Made by a program: the position numbers and the translations under genes | The notes under the pieces: model-generated | Told to the model about the DNA's origin: nothing | The model's input: the letters and a program-made list of their open reading frames with translations, nothing else | The model's database searches: none | NCBI GenBank assembly: GCA_009788055.1 | Contig: WQSG01000010.1 | Span: 1-63,683, forward strand | Source: Defluviitaleaceae bacterium | GTDB lineage: Bacteria; Bacillota; Clostridia; Lachnospirales; WQUN01 | DNA length: 63,683 nt | Direction: 5' to 3' | Shown here: in pieces, positions 8,579 to 16,482 of the stretch | Numbering within the stretch: position 1 is the stretch's first letter | Layout of the letters: each line of letters opens with the position of its first letter

Positions 8579-10065
8579 TTAACACAGCGGTTTATGTAAG
8601 GGTTTCCACAGACGAACAAGCGCGGGAAGGTTTCAGTATAAGGGCGCAAGAAGAAAAGTTACGCGCATACGCCACGCTAAAAGACTGGAACATTTACAGC
8701 GTGTACGCAGATGAAGGAATAAGCGGCAAAGACATTGACGGCAGACCCGCAATAAAACAGCTAATTGCAGACGTTACAAGCGGCAAAGTGAAGAATGTAC
8801 TTGTTTACAAAATAGACCGCTTGACACGTTCAACAAAGAACCTAATTGAATTGGTGGAAATATTCAACGTCAACCGCTGCGCGTTTAATTCCTTGCAAGA
8901 AAGCATTGATACGTCAAGCGCAACAGGGCGTATGTTTCTAAAAATCGTGGGAATTTTCGCAGAATTTGAACGCGAAAACCTAGCGGAGCGGGTACGTTTA
9001 GGCATAGAACGCAAAGCAAAAGAGGGGTATGCCTTAAATTCATGTGTAGCTACATTTGGTTACAACAGGGAAAGCGGCAACAGAATACAGGAAGTAAACG
9101 AAGCGGAAGCGGTAACGGTGCGGCGCATATTTGACTTGTATTTGCAGGAAAGCAAAAATTTTTCGCAAATATCCATCATGCTAAACGCTGAAAACATACC
9201 AACAAAGCGGGGTAAAAAATGGAGCATTAACGCCGTGCGGGAAGTGCTGACAAATCCTAACCATGTAGGAAAAGTACGGTACGCCGTGAGAGATAGCACA
9301 CGATACTTTGAAGCGGAAGGACATCACGAAGCAATAATAGACACGGCAACATATTACCACGTACAGGAACGCATAACCAAAACGGCGAAAATTTCACCCA
9401 CCAAGCACCCCACAAGCGGCGTATACTTTTGCGGTGTATTGTACTGTCAAATATGCGGCGAAAAGTACACAACCAGTTGGAATTACCGAAAAAAGAAAAG
9501 TGACGGCGAAGGAGAACGGGGAGCGGCATACCCCGCATATTTATGTATGGGCGTAAAGCCAAGATGTTGCACAGCGCGTTCAATATCTCACCCCAAAATG
9601 GAATACGCTTTTGAGCAATACATTAGCAACATAGAGGATTTTGCCGCGCATGGGAAAACCGAAGCGGAAAGCCCCCAAGTAAACCACAGCGCGGATATTG
9701 CCGCCATTGTTGCCGAAATTAAACAGATAGAACAGAAAACCACGGAAGTAATGACATTGTTTATGTCAAACTCCATAGACTTTACCACGTATCAAGGCAT
9801 GGTAAAGGTAGGCAACGAGCGGCGCGTAGAATTGGAAGCGCGTCAAGCCCTTTTGCAAACCGCGCAAACGGCAAAAGAAGTTGTGTATACCGCTTCCGAT
9901 ATTATAGCCAGTTTCCGCGAAAACTGGACGGTATTAGACAACGCACAGCGGCAACAATTCATACACAAGTTTATCAAAAAAGTTGTGATACACCGAGCCG
10001 CGCCAAGCGGCGAAAAAAAACTAGGTGCAATTGTAATTGATGAAATTATTTTCAATGAATTTTAA
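8575..10065 (+). CDS. Large serine recombinase (site-specific)
   Basis: 496 residues, GGAGCGGG upstream. Catalytic domain: VYVRVSTDEQAREGFSIRAQ with the nucleophile serine in RVS, DEGISGKDIDGRPA, VYKIDRLTRST, and EFERENLAERVRLGIERK. Recombinase domain at about 160-270 (NPNHVGKVRYAVR), zinc ribbon at about 285-335 (FCGVLYCQICGEKY ... RCCTARSISHP), then a coiled coil. It resembles the enzymes that integrate phages or excise skin-type elements from sporulation genes. Its codon use (many GCG and CGC) looks closer to the core genes than that of the TnpX-like gene. It lies about 2.2 kb from the likely element boundary at about 12.28 kb. Confidence 0.93.
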   Translation: MINTAVYVRVSTDEQAREGFSIRAQEEKLRAYATLKDWNIYSVYADEGISGKDIDGRPAIKQLIADVTSGKVKNVLVYKIDRLTRSTKNLIELVEIFNVNRCAFNSLQESIDTSSATGRMFLKIVGIFAEFERENLAERVRLGIERKAKEGYALNSCVATFGYNRESGNRIQEVNEAEAVTVRRIFDLYLQESKNFSQISIMLNAENIPTKRGKKWSINAVREVLTNPNHVGKVRYAVRDSTRYFEAEGHHEAIIDTATYYHVQERITKTAKISPTKHPTSGVYFCGVLYCQICGEKYTTSWNYRKKKSDGEGERGAAYPAYLCMGVKPRCCTARSISHPKMEYAFEQYISNIEDFAAHGKTEAESPQVNHSADIAAIVAEIKQIEQKTTEVMTLFMSNSIDFTTYQGMVKVGNERRVELEARQALLQTAQTAKEVVYTASDIIASFRENWTVLDNAQRQQFIHKFIKKVVIHRAAPSGEKKLGAIVIDEIIFNEF

Positions 10066-10076
10066 CCATAAACAAA

Positions 10077-10108
10077 GCCGCTTGCAAGCCCAAACGCAAG
10101 CGGCTTTT
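10077..10108 (+). terminator. Intrinsic terminator after the recombinase
   Basis: Stem GCCGCTTGC / GCAAGCGGC with a ten-base loop, then TTTT. Confidence 0.85.
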
Positions 10109-10198
10109 ATGGGGCTTGTGCAGGATAGTGAGTTTATACGTTTTGCAAGTGATTTTTTAGCGAGAGCGCGACTATTGTAAAAAAAGGGGGCGGCGGCA

Positions 10199-10288
10199 AT
10201 GGATAACACTTGGGAAGCTGTAAACGATTTTATTCAATACAAGCTAGTTTTTGGGGAACTGGACGAAGAAAACGACAAAGACGAATAG
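10199..10288 (+). CDS. 29-residue acidic peptide
   Basis: A short frame with a plausible ribosome site (AGGGGGCGG) seven bases before ATG 10199. The product starts MDNTWEAVNDFIQYKLVFGE and ends in an acidic tail (LDEENDKDE). A bidirectional terminator follows within 20 bases, which supports a real transcription unit. No known family. Confidence 0.5.
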   Translation: MDNTWEAVNDFIQYKLVFGELDEENDKDE

Positions 10289-10307
10289 CGGCGCAAGCCG
10301 ATAACGC

Positions 10308-10354
10308 AAAAAGAACGCAAGTGGGGCAACATTCCCCCGCTTGCGTTCTTTTTT
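10308..10354. terminator. Bidirectional terminator between convergent genes
   Basis: Long stem AAAAAGAACGCAAG / CTTGCGTTCTTTTT with an inner GGGG/CCCC pair block. A-run on the left and T-run on the right serve both the 29-residue gene and the minus-strand gene ending at 10362. Confidence 0.85.
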
Positions 10355-10361
10355 GTTGTTG

Positions 10362-11483
10362 CTATTGCTGTACTTTTTCCCAAAAAGCGGGGGAAAATTC
10401 GTACTTTCCCCTACTGATAAACCGCAATATATCATATTCGGGTTTTAATGTAGATTGCAAACTTGTTCCTTCCAAGCCAACCTCTTTAAGTTGTTTAGCG
10501 GTAAAGAAATTTTTATCAAGCGGCAAGCGTTTTGCCTTGCGTAAACTTGCCTTGTGAAGCGCGTTATATGCGTTTGCTTGCCTTTGTTTCAGTTGCGCGG
10601 GAGATATTTCCGTTTTAATAAAATCGGCGTAGGGGAGGTAAATTTTTTGCGGCGGTAACATATTTTCGGGTTCGATAATTTCGGGTATTTCGGGGCGTTG
10701 CGCCGTTTGTAAAACGTCTAATTTTTCCGCGATATAATTCCAGTATGCGGCGCGTACCGCTACATGATATTTTTCCGATACGGATAAAAACCAGTTTTTG
10801 TACGTGTAAAATATACGCATTGCGGCTTTTTGGTACAAAGCGGGGTTTGTCGCTTTTTGGTTTGAAATATCGCAGTTTATCAAAGTATCTATTTCGGAAA
10901 TTCCCGCATTAAAGCGGGCTTGTAACGTGTGCGGGTTTCCTATTTCAATGGTTATATCTTCCGAAGCGGGCGTTATGCGGTGTATTGATGTACCTTGCAT
11001 TTTATGTTTTTCATAATCGGGGGCAATGCCACAATAATTAAACAAAGCGGCGGCAAGGTTATCAATTTCGCAACCTTCAATATTTTCGCCGCATAAGCAC
11101 CTAACCGCCCAACGTGCGGCGTTGTATTGCGTTTGTATTTTACGCGCATTTTCGGCGGTATCTGTGAGATATTGCAAAGCGGGCGTTATTATTTCTGTGA
11201 TGTAATCCGTTATCGGCGGCGTTATGTAATGGAGTTGCACGGCGCGGACTACGCGCATACGCGAAGCCGCGCCGATTAGTGTTAATTCTTGCGGCAAGGT
11301 GTATTTTAATTTCATTGCACGGTACGTTTGCGGCGATAGCTTTTTTAGAAGCGTGTATAATCCTAATGGTTTTTCTTGCGGGTTATTCGCGTTATAAAAA
11401 TTTGTAGTTTCGGGTATGTGAATGTATGTTTTTCCGTTATAGCTTATCGTGTATGGGGCTTGCGTTTTGTTTTCCGCTTGCAT
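10362..11483 (-). CDS. Unrecognised 373-residue protein of the mobile element
   Basis: Start chosen at ATG 11483, which has AAGGGGAAATATTT upstream; a longer start at 11531 lacks one. No known domain is visible. The N-terminus (YTISYNGKTYIHIPETTNFY) looks like a small beta domain; the middle is helical (QYNAARWAVRCLCGENIEGC, KAAMRIFYTYKNWFLSVSEK) and the C-terminus is basic (LHKASLRKAKRLPLD). No signal peptide or membrane segment. It is opposite in direction to the recombinase and lies just inside a large palindrome. Possible roles such as replication, att-site binding or control are guesses. Confidence 0.6.
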   Translation of the reverse strand: MQAENKTQAPYTISYNGKTYIHIPETTNFYNANNPQEKPLGLYTLLKKLSPQTYRAMKLKYTLPQELTLIGAASRMRVVRAVQLHYITPPITDYITEIITPALQYLTDTAENARKIQTQYNAARWAVRCLCGENIEGCEIDNLAAALFNYCGIAPDYEKHKMQGTSIHRITPASEDITIEIGNPHTLQARFNAGISEIDTLINCDISNQKATNPALYQKAAMRIFYTYKNWFLSVSEKYHVAVRAAYWNYIAEKLDVLQTAQRPEIPEIIEPENMLPPQKIYLPYADFIKTEISPAQLKQRQANAYNALHKASLRKAKRLPLDKNFFTAKQLKEVGLEGTSLQSTLKPEYDILRFISRGKYEFSPAFWEKVQQ

Positions 11484-11537
11484 AAATATTTCCCCTTCCC
11501 CTTGCGAAGTAGGGTATATTATATGTGGCATTTTGTT

Positions 11538-11607
11538 AAAATATGGTACACGAAAAAAGGACTATTAATATATTATTATTTAGTCCCTTTTTCGTCTACC
11601 ATATTTT
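11538..11607. repeat. 27-bp near-perfect palindrome with A/T-only centre
   Basis: Left arm AAAATATGGTA-CA-CGAAAAAAGG-ACTA and right arm TAGTCC-CTTTTTCG-TC-TACCATATTTT are complementary with two mismatches in 27 positions; the 16-base centre contains only A and T. It lies 55 bases upstream of the unknown minus-strand gene. It could be an operator, a replication or recombination site, or a remnant of an element end. Confidence 0.8.
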
Positions 11608-11612
11608 GAGTT

Positions 11613-12280
11613 GGTGAGAATTTTTGTTGTGTTTATTCTTATTCCCTGTGCGGGAATTGTACGACAAAAATTTTTGATATGCTTCCAGTTAGGGCAACTT
11701 GGGGGCGGTCAAGGCTTTTTTTGAATTTGCGGGGGGTTGGAGTTGGAATGGCGAAGTACGCGCCGCAGGCGCGGACTTTGACAGCCCTCCAATGAAAGCT
11801 CCGCAAGAAAAAAATGCCTTAGCCCCTCATGCAATAGCGGTTAGGGCAACTTTGGGGCGTTCAAGGCATTTCAAGAGGCACGTTAATCTGTGAGTAGGCG
11901 GCTGAAAGCCGCCGTATACTCGCAGTTGACTGCCTCAAAAATGCCTTAGCCCCTCATGTAATAGCGGGCTTTTTATCTTTGCACACGCGCCTTGCGGCGC
12001 GTGTGCTTTAATATTGGGGAGTATTAGCGGCGCAAGCCGCAATTTTGTGAACATTAAACGTGCGTACAGCTTCCAATTGAGCCGTTCAAGGCTTACAGCG
12101 CATTTTATAAAGTTACCTTTCTCACGCTTGCCATAGCCGCATAATAAATCGTAACCAATGAAGCGGGCAGGACAAGCCCCCGCCGCGCTTGTCCTTGCAA
12201 AAAGGCTTGTACAAGCCCGCGCAAGCCGCTATAATACAAGCTAACAAGCGGGTTTGCCGTGAGTATTGCATTTTCTACAT
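11613..12280. other. Structured non-coding repeat region
   Basis: No convincing gene. It holds nested inverted repeats: AATTTTTGT/ACAAAAATT (11619-11672) around ATTCCC/GGGAAT; GAGTAGGCGGC/GCCGCCGTATACTC (11892-11921); and a perfect hairpin GCACACGCGCC/GGCGCGTGTGC near 11974-11999. A block of about 31 bases around ATGCCTTAGCCCCTCATG occurs twice (11808-11840, 11936-11967) with one change. A second motif, TTAGGGCAACTT-GGGGCG-TTCAAGGC, occurs near 11689 and 11841, with a shortened relative near 12070. AAATGCCTT (11812) pairs with AAGGCATTT (11863). Such arrays suggest structured RNA or recombination sites at the element edge. Confidence 0.55.
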
Positions 12281-12415
12281 ATGAGCAACCCCGTGCAGTC
12301 TTCCGAGGTGTTTGTAACGCGCCACGTTTCCCTTGTGGATACAATTATCAGCGGTGCGGTTCCCGACACGTATCTTAGCCTTGATGCGCCGCCTGTTTTG
12401 GGTTTTGGAAATTAA
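12281..12415 (+). pseudogene. 3' remnant of a yunB-like sporulation gene
   Basis: 44 codons from ATG 12281 to TAA; the frame is open only to 12262 and there is no ribosome site. The product contains SSEVFVTRHVSLVDTIISG and AVPDTYLSLD. The pattern VTxxV(7)GxVPxxY matches, from memory, the C-terminus of the sporulation protein YunB. The fragment ends just before the rpmB promoter. The upstream part is missing and replaced by the mobile region, so I read this as the right half of a gene split by an inserted element. Confidence 0.5.
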
Positions 12416-12417
12416 CG

Positions 12418-12445
12418 TTGACACTTGTCACAATTTTGCTATAAT
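12418..12445 (+). promoter_or_regulatory. rpmB promoter
   Basis: TTGACA (12418-12423), 16-base spacer, TATAAT (12440-12445): both boxes perfect. It begins three bases after the yunB-like stop. Confidence 0.9.
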
Positions 12446-12475
12446 ACCTTGTGAATAAATTTTCGGAGGTACATC

Positions 12476-12679
12476 ATGGCAAAATGTGAAGTTTGCGACA
12501 AAGGGATTCAAACAGGGCACAGAATAAGCATCACCCGCTCACAAGTTTCCCGCCGCGCCAATAAAATGTGGCGTTCCAATATCAAGAAGGTTCAAGTGGT
12601 AGAAAAAAACGGCACGGTTCGTAAAGCAAAAGTTTGTACCCGTTGCCTTCGCTCCAAAAAAGTAACCCGTGCGGTTTAA
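12476..12679 (+). CDS. rpmB: 50S ribosomal protein L28
   Basis: 67 residues, GGAGGT upstream of ATG 12476. MAKCEVCDKGIQTGHRISIT carries the first CxxC pair and VCTRCLRSKKV the second, so this is the zinc-binding form of L28. Length is normal. It forms a single-gene unit with its own consensus promoter and terminator, as expected for this abundant component of the large ribosomal subunit. Confidence 0.97.
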   Translation: MAKCEVCDKGIQTGHRISITRSQVSRRANKMWRSNIKKVQVVEKNGTVRKAKVCTRCLRSKKVTRAV

Positions 12680-12697
12680 TTGCACGGGTTTTTTTTA
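12664..12697. terminator. Terminator between rpmB and azlD
   Basis: Stem AACCCGTGC / GCACGGGTT followed by a T-run; lies between two convergent genes. Confidence 0.88.
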
Positions 12698-12712
12698 TGC
12701 ACGAGGTAATGC

Positions 12713-13042
12713 CTAAAACACAAACTGCACAAGCCCCATATAAACCACCGTTCCTGCCGCGATGGACAGGAGCGTGTTCTTTTTCCAGATATGCAAAGCG
12801 GCAACTGCGGCGATGGCAATGACTTCGGGCAGACCATGCGGTGCGGCGGTTAATTCTATTTCGCGGAAGCAATACACAACCAGCAAGCTGATTGCGGCGG
12901 TGGGCAGCATTTTGCCCAAGTAATGTACATATGGCGGGGCAGATTCCGCATTGGGAAAAAAGACGAAGGGCAAAAAGCGCGTTATTGCCGTGCCCAGCGA
13001 CAAAATCGCTATGAGTATAAGGGCTTGCGTTATGGTAGGCAT
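12713..13042 (-). CDS. azlD: AzlD-family branched-chain amino acid exporter subunit
   Basis: 109 residues from ATG 13042, which overlaps the azlC stop by one base (TAATG). Four hydrophobic segments are visible (LILIAILSLGTAITRFLPF, MLPTAAISLLVVYCF, VIAIAAVAAL, LLSIAAGTVVYMGLVQFVF). The TRFLPF motif near the N-terminus is typical of AzlD. With AzlC it forms a two-part membrane exporter of branched-chain amino acids or analogues such as azaleucine. Confidence 0.9.
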   Translation of the reverse strand: MPTITQALILIAILSLGTAITRFLPFVFFPNAESAPPYVHYLGKMLPTAAISLLVVYCFREIELTAAPHGLPEVIAIAAVAALHIWKKNTLLSIAAGTVVYMGLVQFVF

Positions 13043-13740
13043 TACTCTTCTCCTTTCGCAAGTTGCTTGCGGAATACGGTCAAGCAAACGATAATCAAAA
13101 TCATTGCGGGTATGATGAAGTTATCCGCGCCGAAAACCAGCACCCCCGCCGTTGCCGCCCCAAGCCCGATTAGTGCGGGCGCATGGTTTTTGCTTGCGCG
13201 CCACTTGTTTATGAATATGACGACGAAAAATGCGGTCATTACGAAGTCTATGCCGTATGTGTCGAAGGTCAACAGCGGGCCGATTAGTCCGCCGATTACG
13301 CCGCCCACAACCCAGTAGCTTTGGTGCAACGCGGTTACGGCAAACATAAATGCACGCTTGTCCACATTTTCGGGCGGTTCTGTTGAGCATAGGATGGAAA
13401 ATGTTTCGTCACACATTCCAAAAATCAGGTACGGCTTTATTTTGCCCGTTCCGCTGAATTTTTCCAGCATGGAAATGCCGTAGAACAGATGCCGCGCATT
13501 CACAGAAATGGCAATCAAAAACGCATACAGCGGGTCAAATACCGACGTAAGCAAACTGATGCCAACAAACTGCAACGCCCCCGCAAACACAACCACGCTG
13601 GTAAGTAAAATCCAATACCAGCCAAAGCCGCGCCCGCTCATTAGAATGCCGTAGGCTATGCCCAAAAAGATAAAACCCGTCAAAACAGGAATAGTATGCG
13701 GAAACGCCGCTTTAAACGCTTTCGGTAAATTTTTTATCAT
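13042..13740 (-). CDS. azlC: AzlC-family branched-chain amino acid exporter subunit
   Basis: 232 residues from ATG 13740, chosen because GGGGGAT lies just upstream; an ATG at 13752 lacks a ribosome site. Contains the family segments TIPVLTGFIFLGIAYGI, VFAGALQFVGI, SVNARHLFYGISML and LIFGMCDETFSI, and about seven membrane helices. Forms an operon with azlD by one-base overlap. No regulator gene is adjacent. Confidence 0.92.
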   Translation of the reverse strand: MIKNLPKAFKAAFPHTIPVLTGFIFLGIAYGILMSGRGFGWYWILLTSVVVFAGALQFVGISLLTSVFDPLYAFLIAISVNARHLFYGISMLEKFSGTGKIKPYLIFGMCDETFSILCSTEPPENVDKRAFMFAVTALHQSYWVVGGVIGGLIGPLLTFDTYGIDFVMTAFFVVIFINKWRASKNHAPALIGLGAATAGVLVFGADNFIIPAMILIIVCLTVFRKQLAKGEE

Positions 13741-13857
13741 CTTATCCCCCATTTATATATCGGTGGAAATTATACTATATGTGGGGCTTACGCTCAAATT
13801 TATTTTCACAGGTTGTTTGTTGCGGAAAAAAAATTCAAAGAAATTTCAAATTTGCTA

Positions 13858-13887
13858 TTGACAAATAAAACGCGTTGTGAAACAATA
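13858..13887 (+). promoter_or_regulatory. Probable promoter for the glnN leader
   Basis: TTGACA (13858-13863) and AACAAT/ACAATA at 17-18 bases. It would start a leader transcript of about 300 bases before glnN. Confidence 0.6.
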
Positions 13888-13908
13888 ACTACATCAGCAA
13901 GGCAATGG

Positions 13909-13942
13909 TGCCGAGGACGCAAGTGCGTTTTCGGTATTTTTT
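13909..13942 (+). terminator. Leader terminator 1 upstream of glnN
   Basis: Stem TGCCGAGGAC / GTTTTCGGTA (ten pairs, three G-U) with loop GCAAGTGC, then TTTTTT. It lies only about 20 bases after the predicted transcription start, so it would cut off most transcripts unless read-through is controlled. Its left arm begins within the 13-mer GGCAATGGTGCCG, which recurs before terminator 2. Confidence 0.7.
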
Positions 13943-13958
13943 ATTTCTTGCAGTGTAA

Positions 13959-14122
13959 TAGACCTGTCCTGCAACCGGACGCAGCCGCCTTTGCGGTCAA
14001 AATTCCGCAATTCTGCGTCGGTTGCTCCTAGCGAACGCTCCACGTTCGCGTCGTCGCTACCTCCTTGTATTGCAAAATTTTGCCGCGCAAATTCGGCAAC
14101 GTCCGGTTGCAGGACAGGTCTA
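13959..14122 (+). repeat. 164-bp structured inverted-repeat element, copy 1
   Basis: Ends are a perfect 23-bp inverted repeat starting TAGACCTGTCC. Inside is a hairpin GCGAACG-CTCCA-CGTTCGC (14031-14049) and conserved blocks such as TGCTCCTA and CGTCGTCGCT. No open frame. Copy 2 at 16297-16460 is the same length in reverse orientation. Reads as a MITE-like or structured RNA element inserted in the glnN leader. Confidence 0.85.
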
Positions 14123-14139
14123 ATAATTTTCGGCAATGG

Positions 14140-14169
14140 TGCCGCGGATTTTATTCCGTGGCATTTTTT
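14140..14169 (+). terminator. Leader terminator 2 upstream of glnN
   Basis: Stem TGCCGCGGA / TCCGTGGCA followed by TTTTTT, ending 18 bases before the glnN ribosome site. This is the position of an attenuator. Left flank repeats the 13-mer seen at terminator 1. Confidence 0.7.
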
Positions 14170-14198
14170 ATACAAAAAAAATTTATGAGGTGATGGAA

Positions 14199-16289
14199 AT
14201 GAAACGTATCCCGGAAATGTTTGGCAGTATGGTTTTTAACGAGACGGTTATGCAGGAACGCCTGTCGAAAGAAGTGTACAAGGCACTGCGCACAACGATG
14301 CGGCTTGGCACGCACCTTGAATTGGACATTGCAAACGCTGTTGCAAACGCAATGAAGGAATGGGCGGTAGAAAAAGGTGCGACACATTTCACGCACTGGT
14401 TTCAGCCGATGACAGGGCAAACGGCGGAAAAACATGACAGTTTCATTTCGCCCACCAAAGACGGAAAAATCATCATGGAATTTTCAGGCAAGGAGCTTGT
14501 GCGCGGCGAACCCGATGCATCAAGTTTTCCGTCGGGCGGCTTGCGCTGTACCTTCGAGGCGCGGGGTTACACCGTTTGGGATATCACATCCTACGCATTT
14601 ATCAAAGACGGTACGCTATGCATCCCCACAGCATTTTGCTCTTACAGCGGCGAGGCGTTAGACAAAAAAACGCCGCTACTGCGCTCCATGGAAGCGATTA
14701 ACAAACAGGCAATGCGTATTCTGAAATTATTTGGGAACGACACGGCAAAACGCGTTGCAACAACCGTGGGCCCCGAGCAGGAATATTTCCTTATAGATAA
14801 GGAACTTTTTGCAAAACGCCCCGACCTTATCTACACGGGCAGAACGCTTTTTGGCGCGTGTCCTCCCAAAGGGCAGGAGATGGAAGACCATTACTTTGGA
14901 AACATCAAGCCGCGTGTTGCCGCATTCATGGCGGAACTTGACGAAGAACTGTGGAAGTTGGGCATTTTGGCAAAAACGAAACACAACGAAGTCGCACCCG
15001 CACAACACGAAATGGCACCCATTTTCAGCACAACAAACATAGCCACAGACCACAACCAGCTCACGATGGAGCTAATGAAAAAAATCGCAGACAAACACAA
15101 TCTCGCTTGCTTGCTTCACGAAAAACCCTTCGCGGGCGTAAACGGAAGCGGCAAGCACAACAACTGGTCTATCAGCACAGACACGGGCGTGAACTTGCTT
15201 GAACCGGGCGAAACCCCATACGAAAACGCGCAATTTATTTTGTTCCTTGTTGCCGTAGTAAAAGCGGTAGACGATTATCAAAACCTACTGCGCATTTCCG
15301 CAGGAAGCGCGGGCAACGACCACCGCCTTGGCGCGAACGAAGCACCACCCGCAATCATTTCCATTTTCCTTGGCGACGAGCTTACGGCAATTTTGGAAGC
15401 TATCGAAAAAAACGCGGCATACAGCGCGGCATCAAACAAGCCTATGGAAATCGGCGTTTCGGTTTTGCCGCACTTTCCCAAAGACGCAACCGACCGCAAC
15501 CGAACATCTCCGTTTGCGTTCACGGGTAACAAATTTGAATTTAGAATGCTGGGCTCTACGTTTTCCATTTCGGGCCCGAACATTGTGCTTAACACAGCCG
15601 TTGCAGAAACCTTGCGCGTATTCGCAGACAAATTGGAAGCAAACGAAAATTTCTACAGCGCGTTGGCTGTTCTTGTGAAAGAAACAATTGAAGCGCACAA
15701 GCGCATCATATTTAATGGAAACAACTACTCCGACGACTGGGTAGACGAAGCAAAAAAACGCGGCTTGTCCAACCTGAAAACCGTAGTGGACGCACTGCCT
15801 GAATTTGTTTCCAAAAAAAGCGTATCGCTGTTTACGTCCCACGGTGTTTTCACGGAAACGGAAATTCATTCCCGCTACGAAATTCTCACGGAAGGTTATT
15901 GCAAAACCATCAACATAGAAGCCCTTACGATGGCGGAAATGTCAAAAAACCTTCTTATCCCCGCCTGCGTTGCGTATCAAAACGAGTTGCTTAAATTGCT
16001 TACGCGCAAGAAAGATTTTGGCGAACTTTCATCCAAAATGGAAACGGCACTTCTTGCGAAAATAACAAAACTCTCCGATTGCCTTTGGACGAAAACCGAA
16101 CGTCTTGAAGATGCCTTGTTAAAACGCAATAACCAAGACGAAGAAATTATAACGCAGGCAAAATATTTCCGCGAAACGGTTTTCGCCGCAATGACGGAAC
16201 TTCGCATAGTGGCAGACGAACTGGAAACCATTGTTGCAAAAAAACACTGGCCGCTGCCAAGTTACGGCGAATTGCTTTACAGCGTGTAA
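14199..16289 (+). CDS. glnN: Glutamine synthetase type III
   Basis: 696 residues; ATG 14199 with GAGGTG six bases upstream. Catalyses ATP-dependent glutamine formation from glutamate and ammonia in the cytoplasm. Type III markers are present: [15 protein letters not shown] at the start, [59 protein letters not shown] and [17 protein letters not shown]. The length fits the type III dodecamer (about 700 residues) rather than type I (about 450). Expression is probably controlled by attenuation, because the leader holds two terminators. The gene stands alone, flanked on both sides by copies of the 164-bp repeat. Confidence 0.96.
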   Translation: MKRIPEMFGSMVFNETVMQERLSKEVYKALRTTMRLGTHLELDIANAVANAMKEWAVEKGATHFTHWFQPMTGQTAEKHDSFISPTKDGKIIMEFSGKELVRGEPDASSFPSGGLRCTFEARGYTVWDITSYAFIKDGTLCIPTAFCSYSGEALDKKTPLLRSMEAINKQAMRILKLFGNDTAKRVATTVGPEQEYFLIDKELFAKRPDLIYTGRTLFGACPPKGQEMEDHYFGNIKPRVAAFMAELDEELWKLGILAKTKHNEVAPAQHEMAPIFSTTNIATDHNQLTMELMKKIADKHNLACLLHEKPFAGVNGSGKHNNWSISTDTGVNLLEPGETPYENAQFILFLVAVVKAVDDYQNLLRISAGSAGNDHRLGANEAPPAIISIFLGDELTAILEAIEKNAAYSAASNKPMEIGVSVLPHFPKDATDRNRTSPFAFTGNKFEFRMLGSTFSISGPNIVLNTAVAETLRVFADKLEANENFYSALAVLVKETIEAHKRIIFNGNNYSDDWVDEAKKRGLSNLKTVVDALPEFVSKKSVSLFTSHGVFTETEIHSRYEILTEGYCKTINIEALTMAEMSKNLLIPACVAYQNELLKLLTRKKDFGELSSKMETALLAKITKLSDCLWTKTERLEDALLKRNNQDEEIITQAKYFRETVFAAMTELRIVADELETIVAKKHWPLPSYGELLYSV

Positions 16290-16296
16290 ATAAGAC

Positions 16297-16460
16297 TAGA
16301 CCTGTCCGGGAACTCCGAAATGCTGAATTGGCGAGGGGAATTTTTGCCAATCAAGGAGACAGCGACGACGCGCACGTGGAGCGTGCGTTAGGAGCAGTCG
16401 ATGCAGAGTGGCAGAAATTTCACCGCCAAGGCGGCGTTGCGGAGTTTCCGGACAGGTCTA
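16297..16460 (-). repeat. 164-bp structured inverted-repeat element, copy 2
   Basis: Same length and outer end (TAGACCTGTCC) as copy 1 but inverted. The inner part of the terminal stem differs in sequence yet still pairs (GGGAACTCCG with CGGAGTTTCC), and the internal hairpin is CGCACG/CGTGCG instead of CGAACG/CGTTCG. Lies between glnN and phnX. Confidence 0.85.
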
Positions 16461-16482
16461 CTAAGAAAAAAGGAGGCAGTTC

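Noticed and set aside
10210-10557. Plus-strand 115-codon frame
   Set aside because: Lies across a bidirectional terminator and antisense to the 373-residue gene.
11613-12280. CRISPR array
   Set aside because: Only two to three repeats, irregular spacing, and the repeats pair with each other; no cas genes.
12105-12344. Minus-strand 79-codon frame
   Set aside because: Low-complexity product, no ribosome site, and it covers the yunB-like fragment and structured repeats.
13906-14170. T-box or ANTAR-type leader before glnN
   Set aside because: No T-box bulge (TGGNACCGCG-type) or AxxGxx hexaloop pair was found; only terminators and the repeat are supported.
15432-15869. Long minus-strand frames inside glnN, polA and pyc
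   Set aside because: They are antisense shadows of highly conserved genes with biased codon use.
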